Assembly: GCA_011526335.1 (NCBI GenBank)
Contig: WTJB01000168.1
Span: forward strand, 1 to 7,773
Direction: 5' to 3'
Origin: Candidatus Arcticimaribacter sp.
GTDB lineage: Bacteria; Bacteroidota; Bacteroidia; Flavobacteriales; Flavobacteriaceae
Length of the DNA stretch: 7,773 nt
Below the pieces are notes generated by a model that made no database searches, was not told the DNA's origin, and worked only from the letters and a program-made list of their open reading frames with translations. Shown in pieces: positions 1 through 7,320 of the stretch. The stretch's first letter is position 1. Each line of letters starts with the position of its first letter. The position numbers and the translations under genes are program-made.

Positions 1-1
1 A

Positions 2-29
2 AAATATATTATGCAAGCATAGTATATTT
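2..29. repeat. AT-rich inverted repeat beyond the terminator
   Basis: Bases 2-14 pair with 17-29 in a nearly perfect inverted repeat: 12 Watson-Crick pairs and one T/G mismatch at bases 9 and 22. The central bases form the loop around CAAG. It starts two bases after the A-tract of the neighbouring terminator. Read on the minus strand, the hairpin is followed by four U's at the window edge, so it could be a weak backup terminator. Read on the plus strand, it precedes a run of A's, which is not a terminator. It could also be an operator-like palindrome for a gene beyond the left edge. Only the symmetry is certain. Confidence 0.5.
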
Positions 30-30
30 A

Positions 31-59
31 AAAAAAAATCCCCGCATCAAGCGGGGATT
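31..59 (-). terminator. Intrinsic terminator of the acyl-CoA synthetase gene
   Basis: On the minus strand, a nine-pair stem AATCCCCGC/GCGGGGATT with a five-base loop is followed directly by an eight-base U run (bases 38 down to 31; the last U's overlap the stem's own A/T pairs). The hairpin begins six bases after the TAA stop of the acyl-CoA synthetase gene. The GC-rich core and uninterrupted U run make this a textbook Rho-independent terminator. It is the only strong one seen in the window, so it marks the 3' end of the transcription unit. Confidence 0.9.
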
Positions 60-65
60 GTCTAT

Positions 66-1826
66 TTAAGCGTAAATCTTGTCGATCAGGTGTTTGTATT
101 TTTCTTTGACAATCTTACGTTTTACCTTCATGGTGGGGGTGAGGTGCCCCTCATCTATGCTCCACGCATTGGGGGTCAATTCAAATTTTTTGATTTGTTC
201 CCATTTCCCAAAGTTTTGGTTGTGCGTATTGATGTCAGCAGCTATAGCGTCAATAAGATTTTGGTTTTGACAGATACTTTCCATATCGTTTCCTACCTCA
301 ATATTGTTGTCCTTTGCCCAGGTTTCAACATAGTCAAATGCCGGTTGTATAAGTGCTGCAGGCATTTTCTGCCCTTCACCAATGACCATTATTTGTTCGA
401 TAAATAATGACTGCTTCATTTGATTTTCAAGTGGCTGAGGCGCAATGTACTTTCCACCAGAGGTTTTAAAGAGTTCTTTCTTTCTGTCTGTAATGCGCAA
501 GAATCCATCCGCATCAAACTCTCCGATATCGCCCGTATGTAAATAGCCATCGACAATTGTTTCTGCTGTTTTTTCTGGGTCCTTATAATACCCTTGCATC
601 ACATTGGGGCCCTTGCACAAGATTTCTCCGTCTTCCGCAATTTTTACTTCCACTCCATCAATGGGTTTACCTACGGTTCCGAAGCGTATTCCATTATTGG
701 CTTCTTCCGAAACAGTAATTACAGGAGAAGACTCTGTCATTCCATAGCCTTCAGCTATTGTCATTCCTGCAGCAGAAAAGACACGTGCTAACCTCGGTTG
801 TAAAGCGGCACTACCTGAACTGATTAACTCAAGATTTCCCCCTAACGCTTCTTTCCATTTAGAGAAAATCAGCTTACGCGCAATTCCAAGTTTAAACTCA
901 TACCAAAACCCATTTTTCCCATAGGGTTCATATTTTAGTCCAAGATCAACGGCCCAATAGAAGAGTTTTTGCTTAATGCCATCTAGCTCTGCTCCACGGG
1001 CATAAATTTTATCATATACTTTTTCTAATAAGCGCGGTACAGCCGTCATAAAATACGGATGTACTTCATTGAGGTTATCCGAGATGGTTTCTAAAGATTC
1101 AGCAAAGTGAATTTCGATACGATTGTAGTAATATACATAAAGGATAACCCGTTCAAAAATGTGACATACGGGCAAGAAGCTTAAGGCCACATTTTTATTT
1201 TCTGTTAATGGTAGTTTTTTTGAGGCAGATAATACGTTAGACACTACATTATCATGACTTAGCATTACCCCTTTTGGGAGACCTGTTGTCCCAGAAGTAT
1301 AGATAATGGTGGCCAAATCCTCTGGCTTAACAGCAGCTTTTACTTCTTCAACTTTTTCTTGAAGACTAGCATCGTCATCTTCGAAGAGGACATTCCATGA
1401 AGCACAACCTTCGATATCTTCAAATGAGTATATGCCTTCAAGCATAGTATTTTTTTCTACTGCTTTTAGTTTTTCGAAAATTCCAGCATCAGAAATAAAA
1501 CAATATTTACTTTCAGAGTGTTTTAAAACGTATTCATACTCAGGACCGGTAATGGTAGGGTAGATAGGAACAGTAGTAGCTCCCAGTTGTAACACGGCTT
1601 GATCCATAATACACCACTCGGTGCGGTTATTGGTAGAAATCAAGGCAATTTTAGCTCCGTGTTTTACACCCATTTGCATCAGCTTACGCGATGCTTGTTG
1701 TACTTTATCGTAAAATTCTTGGGTAGAAGTAGCCACCCATTTTCCGTTGTATTTTGTATTCAGACATTTGTCAAGCGGTGTTTCTAGCTGTTGTGCTAGA
1801 AAGTCAAATAATCGTGTGATTTCCAT
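66..1826 (-). CDS. Long-chain acyl-CoA synthetase (AMP-forming), FadD15-like
   Basis: This enzyme activates long-chain fatty acids with ATP and CoA, through an acyl-AMP intermediate, to give acyl-CoA for phospholipid synthesis or beta-oxidation. The 586 residues show the ANL-superfamily motifs in order: the phosphate-binding loop YTSGTTGLPKG (176-186), the adenine-site motif EGYGMTE (359-365), TGD (431-433, with ribose-binding D433), the hinge region ITDRKKELFKTSGGKYI (445-461), and a C-terminal TPTMKVKR with the likely catalytic lysine K567. About 600 residues with this pattern is usual for the long-chain branch also found in mycobacterial FadD15 and eukaryotic ACSLs. It has no signal peptide and probably acts in the cytosol or at the inner membrane face. 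The start is the first ATG, 59 bases after the purL stop, and I see no clear Shine-Dalgarno sequence. The chain length actually used cannot be read from the sequence. The gene appears intact. Confidence 0.95.
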   Translation of the reverse strand: MEITRLFDFLAQQLETPLDKCLNTKYNGKWVATSTQEFYDKVQQASRKLMQMGVKHGAKIALISTNNRTEWCIMDQAVLQLGATTVPIYPTITGPEYEYVLKHSESKYCFISDAGIFEKLKAVEKNTMLEGIYSFEDIEGCASWNVLFEDDDASLQEKVEEVKAAVKPEDLATIIYTSGTTGLPKGVMLSHDNVVSNVLSASKKLPLTENKNVALSFLPVCHIFERVILYVYYYNRIEIHFAESLETISDNLNEVHPYFMTAVPRLLEKVYDKIYARGAELDGIKQKLFYWAVDLGLKYEPYGKNGFWYEFKLGIARKLIFSKWKEALGGNLELISSGSAALQPRLARVFSAAGMTIAEGYGMTESSPVITVSEEANNGIRFGTVGKPIDGVEVKIAEDGEILCKGPNVMQGYYKDPEKTAETIVDGYLHTGDIGEFDADGFLRITDRKKELFKTSGGKYIAPQPLENQMKQSLFIEQIMVIGEGQKMPAALIQPAFDYVETWAKDNNIEVGNDMESICQNQNLIDAIAADINTHNQNFGKWEQIKKFELTPNAWSIDEGHLTPTMKVKRKIVKEKYKHLIDKIYA

Positions 1827-1885
1827 AATAGTTTAGTACTCATTTAATATTGGCTACTAAATATAATGAAAAAAGTGAGGATTCC

Positions 1886-4800
1886 TTATTTTTTATCCGC
1901 TAACCAGTTGAATGCATTTTGAAACGCCATAAACCAAGGGCTTACTTCATCCGAGCGATCGGAGGGATAATGCCCCCAATTCCAAGGGAAAGTAGAGCGC
2001 TCTAAATGCGGCATCATCACAAGGTGTCTACCGTCTTGACTGGCTAGCATTGCGGCATTGTAATCCGAACCGTTGGGATTGCTTGGGAAGCCTTCGTAGC
2101 TATATTTTGCCGGAATTTGGTAGTGACTTTCATCATAGGGGAAAACAAATTTTCCTTCCCCGTGGGCAGACCAGATGCCCAATTGACTACCAGCCAGATT
2201 TTTAAGCATGATGGCGCTACTTTCTTGAAGGGTTACGCTTGAAAAAATACACTCAAATTTGCCGGAATCGTTATGATCCATATAGGGTTGTTTTTCATCT
2301 TCGGGAGTCAAAACACCTAAACTGACAAAAAGCTGACAGCCATTACAAACCCCTAAGGAGAGGGTGTCGGGTCGGGCAAAGAAATTATCCAATGCTCTTT
2401 TAGCCTTTTCATTGTATTTAAATGCACCCGCCCAGCCTTTGGCTGATCCTAATACATCTGAGTTTGAAAATCCACCCACGGCCGCTATAAACTGAACGTC
2501 CTCTAGGGTTTCTCTTCCCGAAATTAAATCGGTCATGTGAACATCCCTTACCTCAAAGCCTGCCATATCCATTACATAGGCCATTTCTCTTTCTGAGTTG
2601 CTTCCTTTTTCACGGATGATGGCGGCCTTTATTTTCTCTCCGTTTTGTGATGGAATTTTGCCATCAAAATTTTTAGGGAAAACATAAGACAAAGGTTGTG
2701 ATAGGATATTATCTTGACGAACCACTGCTTGTTCTTTGTGGGTTTGTTCGGCATCTAATGCACTTGAAGTAGAGAACCAAAGTTTGCGCAGTTCTGGAAT
2801 ATCAAGGACTGTTTCTTCTGTTCCTATCTCTAGGGAAAGCTTTTCATTGGAGGTGATTTTTCCTAGAGAAATAACGTGAATGCCTTCGGCTTCAAAATAG
2901 TGGCAAAGGTCTGTTGTTGACTGCAATACGATTCCGCAACGTTCAGAAAATAATGTTGCGAAAGCATCTGTATTGAGTTTTTCTGTATCAAGATCAAGAC
3001 CCAAACCAGGGGAGGCAAAACAAAGTTCAAGTAAAGTGGTAATCAGCCCACCTGAACCCACATCATGACCTGCGGATACTATACCCTGTTTAATGGCTTT
3101 CTGTGTGGTATTAAAAGCTTTTTTAAAGTAATCTGCATCTGTAACTGTTGGAGCGTTTTTCCCGATTCCGTTAAGGATTTGTGCAAAAGATGATCCGCCA
3201 AGGTGCGGGCTGCTTTTACTGAAATCGATATAGTATAGGTCTCCACCCTTAGGTTGCAGTACTGGGGTTACCACTTGGGTAACATCACTGCATTGACCAG
3301 CAGCAGAAATGATAACGGTACCGGGAGCCAATACATCCCCTTCCGGATATTTTTGCTTCATAGAAAGCGAGTCTTTCCCAGTAGGAATATTGATGCCTAA
3401 GGCAATGGCAAAGTCTGAACATGCTTTTACAGCTGCGTAAAGCTTTGCATCTTCTCCTGGGTTATTGCAGGGCCACATCCAATTGGCAGAAAGGGAAACG
3501 GCACCCAGTTCATCTTCTAAAGGTGCAAAAACAATATTGGTCAGCGCTTCTGCTATGGAATTTATAGCCCCAGCCTTAGGATCAATCAGTCCTGTTAAAG
3601 GGCTGTGCCCTAGAGAAGTAGCAATTCCTTTGGTGCCCGTATAGTCCATGGCCATAACACCACAATTACTCAAAGGCAGTTGTAAAGGACCTACACATTG
3701 TTGTTGTGCTACACGCCCGCTTACGCAACGATCTACTTTATTTGTAAGCCAATCTTTCGCTGCAACTGCTTCCAGTTGAAGCAGGTCTTTTAAATAGGAT
3801 TCAAACTGAGCGGTATTGTACGCTAAGGCAGAAAAATTTGCTTCTACCGTTGTATCGTTCATAATGGTTTTTGGAGAACTTCCAAAAAGGGCTGACAATT
3901 CTAAATCAATAGGCGTTTCTGCTCTTGATTCCGAATGAAAACGGAAGCAATGGTCTTCGGTTACTTCCCCAACATCATAAAATGGAGCCCGTTCTCTTGC
4001 TGCTATTCTCTCTAGGGTATTTGCGTCTTTGGCGGACAAAATAAGTCCCATGCGTTCCTGCGATTCATTCCCGATGATTTCTTTGGCAGAAAGGGTGGGG
4101 TCTCCTAGGGGGAGTTTGTCAATTTCGATATTTCCTCCTGTATCTTCAACCAATTCAGATAAACAGTTGAGGTGTCCTCCAGCGCCGTGATCGTGTATCG
4201 ATATGATGGGGTTTTCTGCACTTTCTACCAATGCTCTTATCGCATTGGCTACTCTTTTTTGCATTTCTGGGTTGGATCGTTGTACGGCATTGAGCTCTAT
4301 AGTGCTGCCAAATGCTCCTGTATCTGCAGACGAAACAGCAGCCCCGCCCATACCAATTCTATAATTATCTCCTCCTAAAATAATGATGCGATCTCCCTTT
4401 CTGGGGGTTGCTTTTTGGGCTTGTTCAGCTTTTCCAAAACCAATACCACCGGCCAGCATAATTACTTTATCGAACCCTAAACGATGATGATCTTCTTGAT
4501 GTTCAAAGGTTAAGACAGAGCCCGCAATTAGGGGTTGTCCAAATTTATTCCCAAAATCAGAGGCCCCGTTGGAGGCTTTGATCAAAATGTCTAAAGGTGT
4601 TTGGTACAACCAGTTTCGTTTCGGAAAGGCGTTTTCCCAAGCCTTGTTGTCTTTTACTCTCGCATAGGGGGTCATGTAAACAGCCGTTCCTGCTAGCGGT
4701 AAAGATCCTTTTCCTCCCGCCAAACGATCGCGTATTTCTCCTCCCGATCCGGTCGCTGCGCCATTAAATGGTTCAACAGTTGTAGGGAAGTTGTGTGTCT

Positions 4801-5536
4801 CGGCTTTTAAGGAGATGACACTTTCGATTTTATTTTTGACATAAGGACTGGGTTGATCTCCTTTTTCAGGTGCAAATTGTTCAATCTCGGGGCCTGAAAT
4901 AAAAGCAACATTGTCTTTATAGGCAGAAACAATATGATTTGGATGTGCCTTTGAGGTCGCTTTGATCATTTGAAAAAGACTTTGGTCTTTTTCTTCACCG
5001 TCTATGTGAAATTGACCGTTGAATATCTTGTGACGACAATGTTCTGAATTTACCTGTGAAAACCCAAAAACCTCTGAGTCCGTCAACGGACGTTGCAGTT
5101 GTTTTGCTAAATTTTCTAGGTAAGCAACCTCTTCTGTGCTTAAGGCTAGGCCTTCCTGAAGGTTGTATGCCGCGATGTCTTCAATGGGGAGGACTTTTTC
5201 GGGGACTACATCTACATTGTAAAGATCTTGATTCAATTCTGTGTAGGGAATGACCAACATCGGGTCGGGTTGGCTTACCTCTTGTGCAGCGTCAAAACGC
5301 TCTATCCGCGTAATGCCCTCAATGCCCATATTTTGGGTGATTTCTACGGCATTGGTACTCCAGGGGGTTAGCATGGAAGCCCGCGGTCCATAGAAGTTAC
5401 CTGAAATAGAATCTTGTCCCAAATAAGGGGCATGACCAAAAAGCCAGTTTAGTTTTTCAATGGTGTTTTTATCGAATGCATTCGCTGCTTGAACTGCAAT
5501 AATGTGGGAAGTGGCGTGACCGAAAAAATGTAGCAT
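1886..5536 (-). CDS. purL: Phosphoribosylformylglycinamidine synthase, single-chain PurL
   Basis: This enzyme makes FGAM from FGAR, glutamine and ATP, the fourth step of de novo purine synthesis, in the cytosol. The 1,216 residues form the large fused type, in which the PurS-, PurL- and PurQ-like parts are one chain; E. coli PurL is about 1,295 residues. Visible landmarks are the N-terminal PurS-like part (about 1-135), the linker and active-site motif NSEHCRHKIFN (163-173), the ATP-site GSGGEIRDR (263-271), HDHGAGG (448-454) in the first synthetase half, and HDVGSGG (824-830) in the second. The C-terminal glutaminase runs from about 970, with nucleophile C1064 in GVCNGCQ and catalytic H1177 and E1179 in PHLER. 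All key residues are present, so it should be active and need no separate PurQ or PurS. No other purine gene is adjacent. A promoter candidate lies just upstream; AGGG four bases before the ATG is a poorly placed Shine-Dalgarno. Confidence 0.98.
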   Translation of the reverse strand: MLHFFGHATSHIIAVQAANAFDKNTIEKLNWLFGHAPYLGQDSISGNFYGPRASMLTPWSTNAVEITQNMGIEGITRIERFDAAQEVSQPDPMLVIPYTELNQDLYNVDVVPEKVLPIEDIAAYNLQEGLALSTEEVAYLENLAKQLQRPLTDSEVFGFSQVNSEHCRHKIFNGQFHIDGEEKDQSLFQMIKATSKAHPNHIVSAYKDNVAFISGPEIEQFAPEKGDQPSPYVKNKIESVISLKAETHNFPTTVEPFNGAATGSGGEIRDRLAGGKGSLPLAGTAVYMTPYARVKDNKAWENAFPKRNWLYQTPLDILIKASNGASDFGNKFGQPLIAGSVLTFEHQEDHHRLGFDKVIMLAGGIGFGKAEQAQKATPRKGDRIIILGGDNYRIGMGGAAVSSADTGAFGSTIELNAVQRSNPEMQKRVANAIRALVESAENPIISIHDHGAGGHLNCLSELVEDTGGNIEIDKLPLGDPTLSAKEIIGNESQERMGLILSAKDANTLERIAARERAPFYDVGEVTEDHCFRFHSESRAETPIDLELSALFGSSPKTIMNDTTVEANFSALAYNTAQFESYLKDLLQLEAVAAKDWLTNKVDRCVSGRVAQQQCVGPLQLPLSNCGVMAMDYTGTKGIATSLGHSPLTGLIDPKAGAINSIAEALTNIVFAPLEDELGAVSLSANWMWPCNNPGEDAKLYAAVKACSDFAIALGINIPTGKDSLSMKQKYPEGDVLAPGTVIISAAGQCSDVTQVVTPVLQPKGGDLYYIDFSKSSPHLGGSSFAQILNGIGKNAPTVTDADYFKKAFNTTQKAIKQGIVSAGHDVGSGGLITTLLELCFASPGLGLDLDTEKLNTDAFATLFSERCGIVLQSTTDLCHYFEAEGIHVISLGKITSNEKLSLEIGTEETVLDIPELRKLWFSTSSALDAEQTHKEQAVVRQDNILSQPLSYVFPKNFDGKIPSQNGEKIKAAIIREKGSNSEREMAYVMDMAGFEVRDVHMTDLISGRETLEDVQFIAAVGGFSNSDVLGSAKGWAGAFKYNEKAKRALDNFFARPDTLSLGVCNGCQLFVSLGVLTPEDEKQPYMDHNDSGKFECIFSSVTLQESSAIMLKNLAGSQLGIWSAHGEGKFVFPYDESHYQIPAKYSYEGFPSNPNGSDYNAAMLASQDGRHLVMMPHLERSTFPWNWGHYPSDRSDEVSPWFMAFQNAFNWLADKK

Positions 5537-5558
5537 AAAGCCCTAAAAATTAATAGCA

Positions 5559-5566
5559 CAAAGTTA
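5559..5566 (-). promoter_or_regulatory. Bacteroidota-type -7 promoter box for purL
   Basis: On the minus strand this reads TAACTTTG, a full match to the TAnnTTTG box recognised by the Bacteroidota primary sigma factor. It ends 22 bases before the purL ATG, which would give a leader of roughly 15 bases. The expected upstream TTTG element, about 19-21 bases further away, is not clearly present; only a partial GTTCC is seen near 5586-5590. The box lies in the 94-base gap after the methyltransferase gene, where a promoter makes sense. The placement is convincing, but activity is inferred. Confidence 0.65.
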
Positions 5567-5630
5567 CACTATTTATAAGCGGTACGGAACAGATATTGGC
5601 CTTAATTGTTTGAGTTTTTCCTCATTTTAT

Positions 5631-6827
5631 TCACAGTTTACGCACCAAGCGAGCGGCATAAAAACCATCAAAGCCTGTTTGGTGCGCAAAAAGAACTTTT
5701 TCGGCTTCTAGGGTAAATGCTTTTCCTACCGATTGATCTAAAAACCAATCGATTTGCTGTCGATTTTCTTCCGGTAAAACAGAGCAGGTAACATAAATGA
5801 GTTTCCCGCCTGGCCGTACAGCAGTACTATTTTTTAAAAGAATTTCCCGCTGGGTTTGAATCAGTTTCTCGAGTTGTTCCGCTTTTAGATTCCATTTTAA
5901 TTCTGGATTTCGTTTCAATGTTCCTATTCCAGAACAGGGCGCATCTATCAATACCCGATCTGCCCATAAGGGTTTGTTTTCCTGCGGTTCATTTTCATCC
6001 AAAAGGATGGGGTTTACATTTTTCGCCTTTGCTCTTTTGACTCTCTTTTTTAGTTCGGTTAATTTTCCTTGATGGATGTCACGGGCAACAATCTCCCCTT
6101 TATTTCTCATCAATGCGGCTAGATGAAGGGTTTTCCCTCCAGCCCCGGCACAAGCGTCAAGAATTTTCATCCCCGGTTCAACTTCACAAAACGGACCTAT
6201 GGCCTGAGAATTTGCATCCTGAAATTCAAAATACCCTTTTTTGAAAAGCGGGTTATTCATAAGATTATACGGGCCATTTAAAGCAAGTGCATCAGAATGG
6301 TAGGGAAGTTTTTTTGTTTCAATACGGTAAACATCCTGAAGAAGCTTTTGAAGCTTTTGGGGAGCGATAAGAATTCTATTGGCACGTAAAATAACCGAAG
6401 CAGGGGTGTTTAGTGCAGCGCATTCTTTGTCCCATAGATGTCCTAATTGTTGACTTCCTCTTTCCTCTAACCATAAGGGGATGCTATTGCGTAAACTGTT
6501 TTTTTCTAAATCGGTTAAATTTAGCGGGAAATAACGCAGGTCGAGTGCTTTAAATTCTTCCCAGTCAGGAAGCTGCCATTTTTGTTTTTCTACCCAAATG
6601 TTTAAATATGACCAGTAATTTGAGGGGCTAGCGCCTAAAAATTCATATTGGTTTTTCCAGCGCAAAATGTCGTAGGTGGCCTTGCGAATGGTTTTTCGAT
6701 CGCGCGACCCCCATTGTTTATTTTTTGTGATTTCACGCTCTATTACTCTGCTCGAGCGTTTGTTTTCTTCTAAAACTTCCGCTAAAATTTTGACAATGAC
6801 TTCCGCCAGGTTTCTGTACAACTTCAT
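5631..6827 (-). CDS. RsmB/NOP-family RNA cytosine-C5 methyltransferase
   Basis: This is a SAM-dependent enzyme that methylates carbon 5 of cytosine in RNA, most likely 16S rRNA. The 398 residues begin with a basic helical region (about 1-65, including GSRDRKTIRKATYDILR) that resembles the NusB-like RNA-binding domain of RsmB. The Rossmann domain follows: FQDANSQAIG (202-211), SAM-binding motif I DACAGAGGKT (224-233), motif IV DAPCSG with C298, and motif VI TCS with catalytic C348. FYAARL (389-394) is the usual family ending. Both cysteines of the m5C mechanism are present, so it should be active. The middle section (about 66-180) is less recognisable. The target base is not readable: E. coli RsmB modifies C967 and RsmF C1407, and this protein could match either or another site, so I give no symbol. 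It starts 16 bases after the Spy-like gene and is probably cotranscribed with it. Confidence 0.9.
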   Translation of the reverse strand: MKLYRNLAEVIVKILAEVLEENKRSSRVIEREITKNKQWGSRDRKTIRKATYDILRWKNQYEFLGASPSNYWSYLNIWVEKQKWQLPDWEEFKALDLRYFPLNLTDLEKNSLRNSIPLWLEERGSQQLGHLWDKECAALNTPASVILRANRILIAPQKLQKLLQDVYRIETKKLPYHSDALALNGPYNLMNNPLFKKGYFEFQDANSQAIGPFCEVEPGMKILDACAGAGGKTLHLAALMRNKGEIVARDIHQGKLTELKKRVKRAKAKNVNPILLDENEPQENKPLWADRVLIDAPCSGIGTLKRNPELKWNLKAEQLEKLIQTQREILLKNSTAVRPGGKLIYVTCSVLPEENRQQIDWFLDQSVGKAFTLEAEKVLFAHQTGFDGFYAARLVRKL

Positions 6828-6843
6828 TCCCGTAAGGTAACAC

Positions 6844-7320
6844 TTAATGCGGTTTTAGTGGGGAAACATCTTTGGGACCCTTTCGTTTTTTAATAATGTT
6901 TCTGTGGAAGTTGTATTCTGCTGAATAGAGTTGTAGGCGTTGTTTGGCCGTAAGAAAACGTTTTAATTCGGATTCAAGTACGGCTCTAATTTCTTCTTTT
7001 CTCTGACGTAGACTCTCCAGTTCTTGTAAAACTTCTGCCGCTTTTTGTTCGTCCATCTCCTTTAGATTTTCACGGTATTCGCGTCTTACTTTTTTTATTT
7101 TTTGATAATATTCTTGGTGCAAGTCGGTTTCGTATTGTTGATATACCGACCAAAACTGAGCTTCTTTTTCTGCAGTACAATCAATTTTTTCGGCAATGAA
7201 GTTCATTTTTAACGCACTTAGGCGTTGGTGGCTCATGCGCTCTTTTTGTGCCCAAGCTAGGCCGCAAACAAAAAGGCTTAAAAATAAGCTTAGTCGTATA
7301 GCTCTACTCATAATCTTCAT
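6844..7320 (-). CDS. Exported Spy/CpxP-like protein, probable ECF sigma-associated sensor
   Basis: This is a 158-residue exported helical protein. A signal peptide covers about residues 1-24: a basic start, the hydrophobic run LSLFLSLFVCGL, then AWA before a likely cut at Q25. The mature part is almost entirely charged helix, with a probable coiled coil at about 68-122. LTAKQ (123-127) fits the LTxxQ motif of the Spy/CpxP family, and CTAEKEAQFW (48-57) sits where flavobacterial relatives usually have an LTxEEAxxFW-like segment. Spy and CpxP are periplasmic stress chaperones or sensors; flavobacterial relatives beside ECF sigma genes are often named sensors of ECF-type sigma factors. The mature protein is basic, about 29 K/R against 22 D/E. 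The first ATG (7320) overlaps the previous gene by 17 bases; a second ATG at 7311 would start at MSRAIRL, overlap by eight bases and still keep the signal peptide. The sensing role is inferred from context. Confidence 0.75.
   Translation of the reverse strand: MKIMSRAIRLSLFLSLFVCGLAWAQKERMSHQRLSALKMNFIAEKIDCTAEKEAQFWSVYQQYETDLHQEYYQKIKKVRREYRENLKEMDEQKAAEVLQELESLRQRKEEIRAVLESELKRFLTAKQRLQLYSAEYNFHRNIIKKRKGPKDVSPLKPH

Noticed and set aside
79..407. Plus-strand open frames opposite the acyl-CoA synthetase
   Set aside because: They lie within a clearly conserved minus-strand gene and show no recognisable protein motif.
1858..1865. Promoter box for the acyl-CoA synthetase gene, minus-strand TATATTTA
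   Set aside because: It misses the final G of TAnnTTTG, has no TTTG partner upstream, and such strings are common by chance in AT-rich spacers.
4172..5253. Short plus-strand open frames opposite purL
   Set aside because: They overlap well-conserved PurL domains, and their cysteine-rich, low-complexity translations look like antisense artefacts.
5605..5630. Terminator after the methyltransferase gene
   Set aside because: Only a four-pair TGAG/CTCA stem with an A-rich loop is present, with no U run after it.
7249..7320. Lipoprotein signal in the Spy-like protein (cysteine 19)
   Set aside because: The residues before the cysteine are LFV, which do not fit a lipobox needing G, A or S at -1; AWA before Q25 is a good ordinary signal peptidase site.
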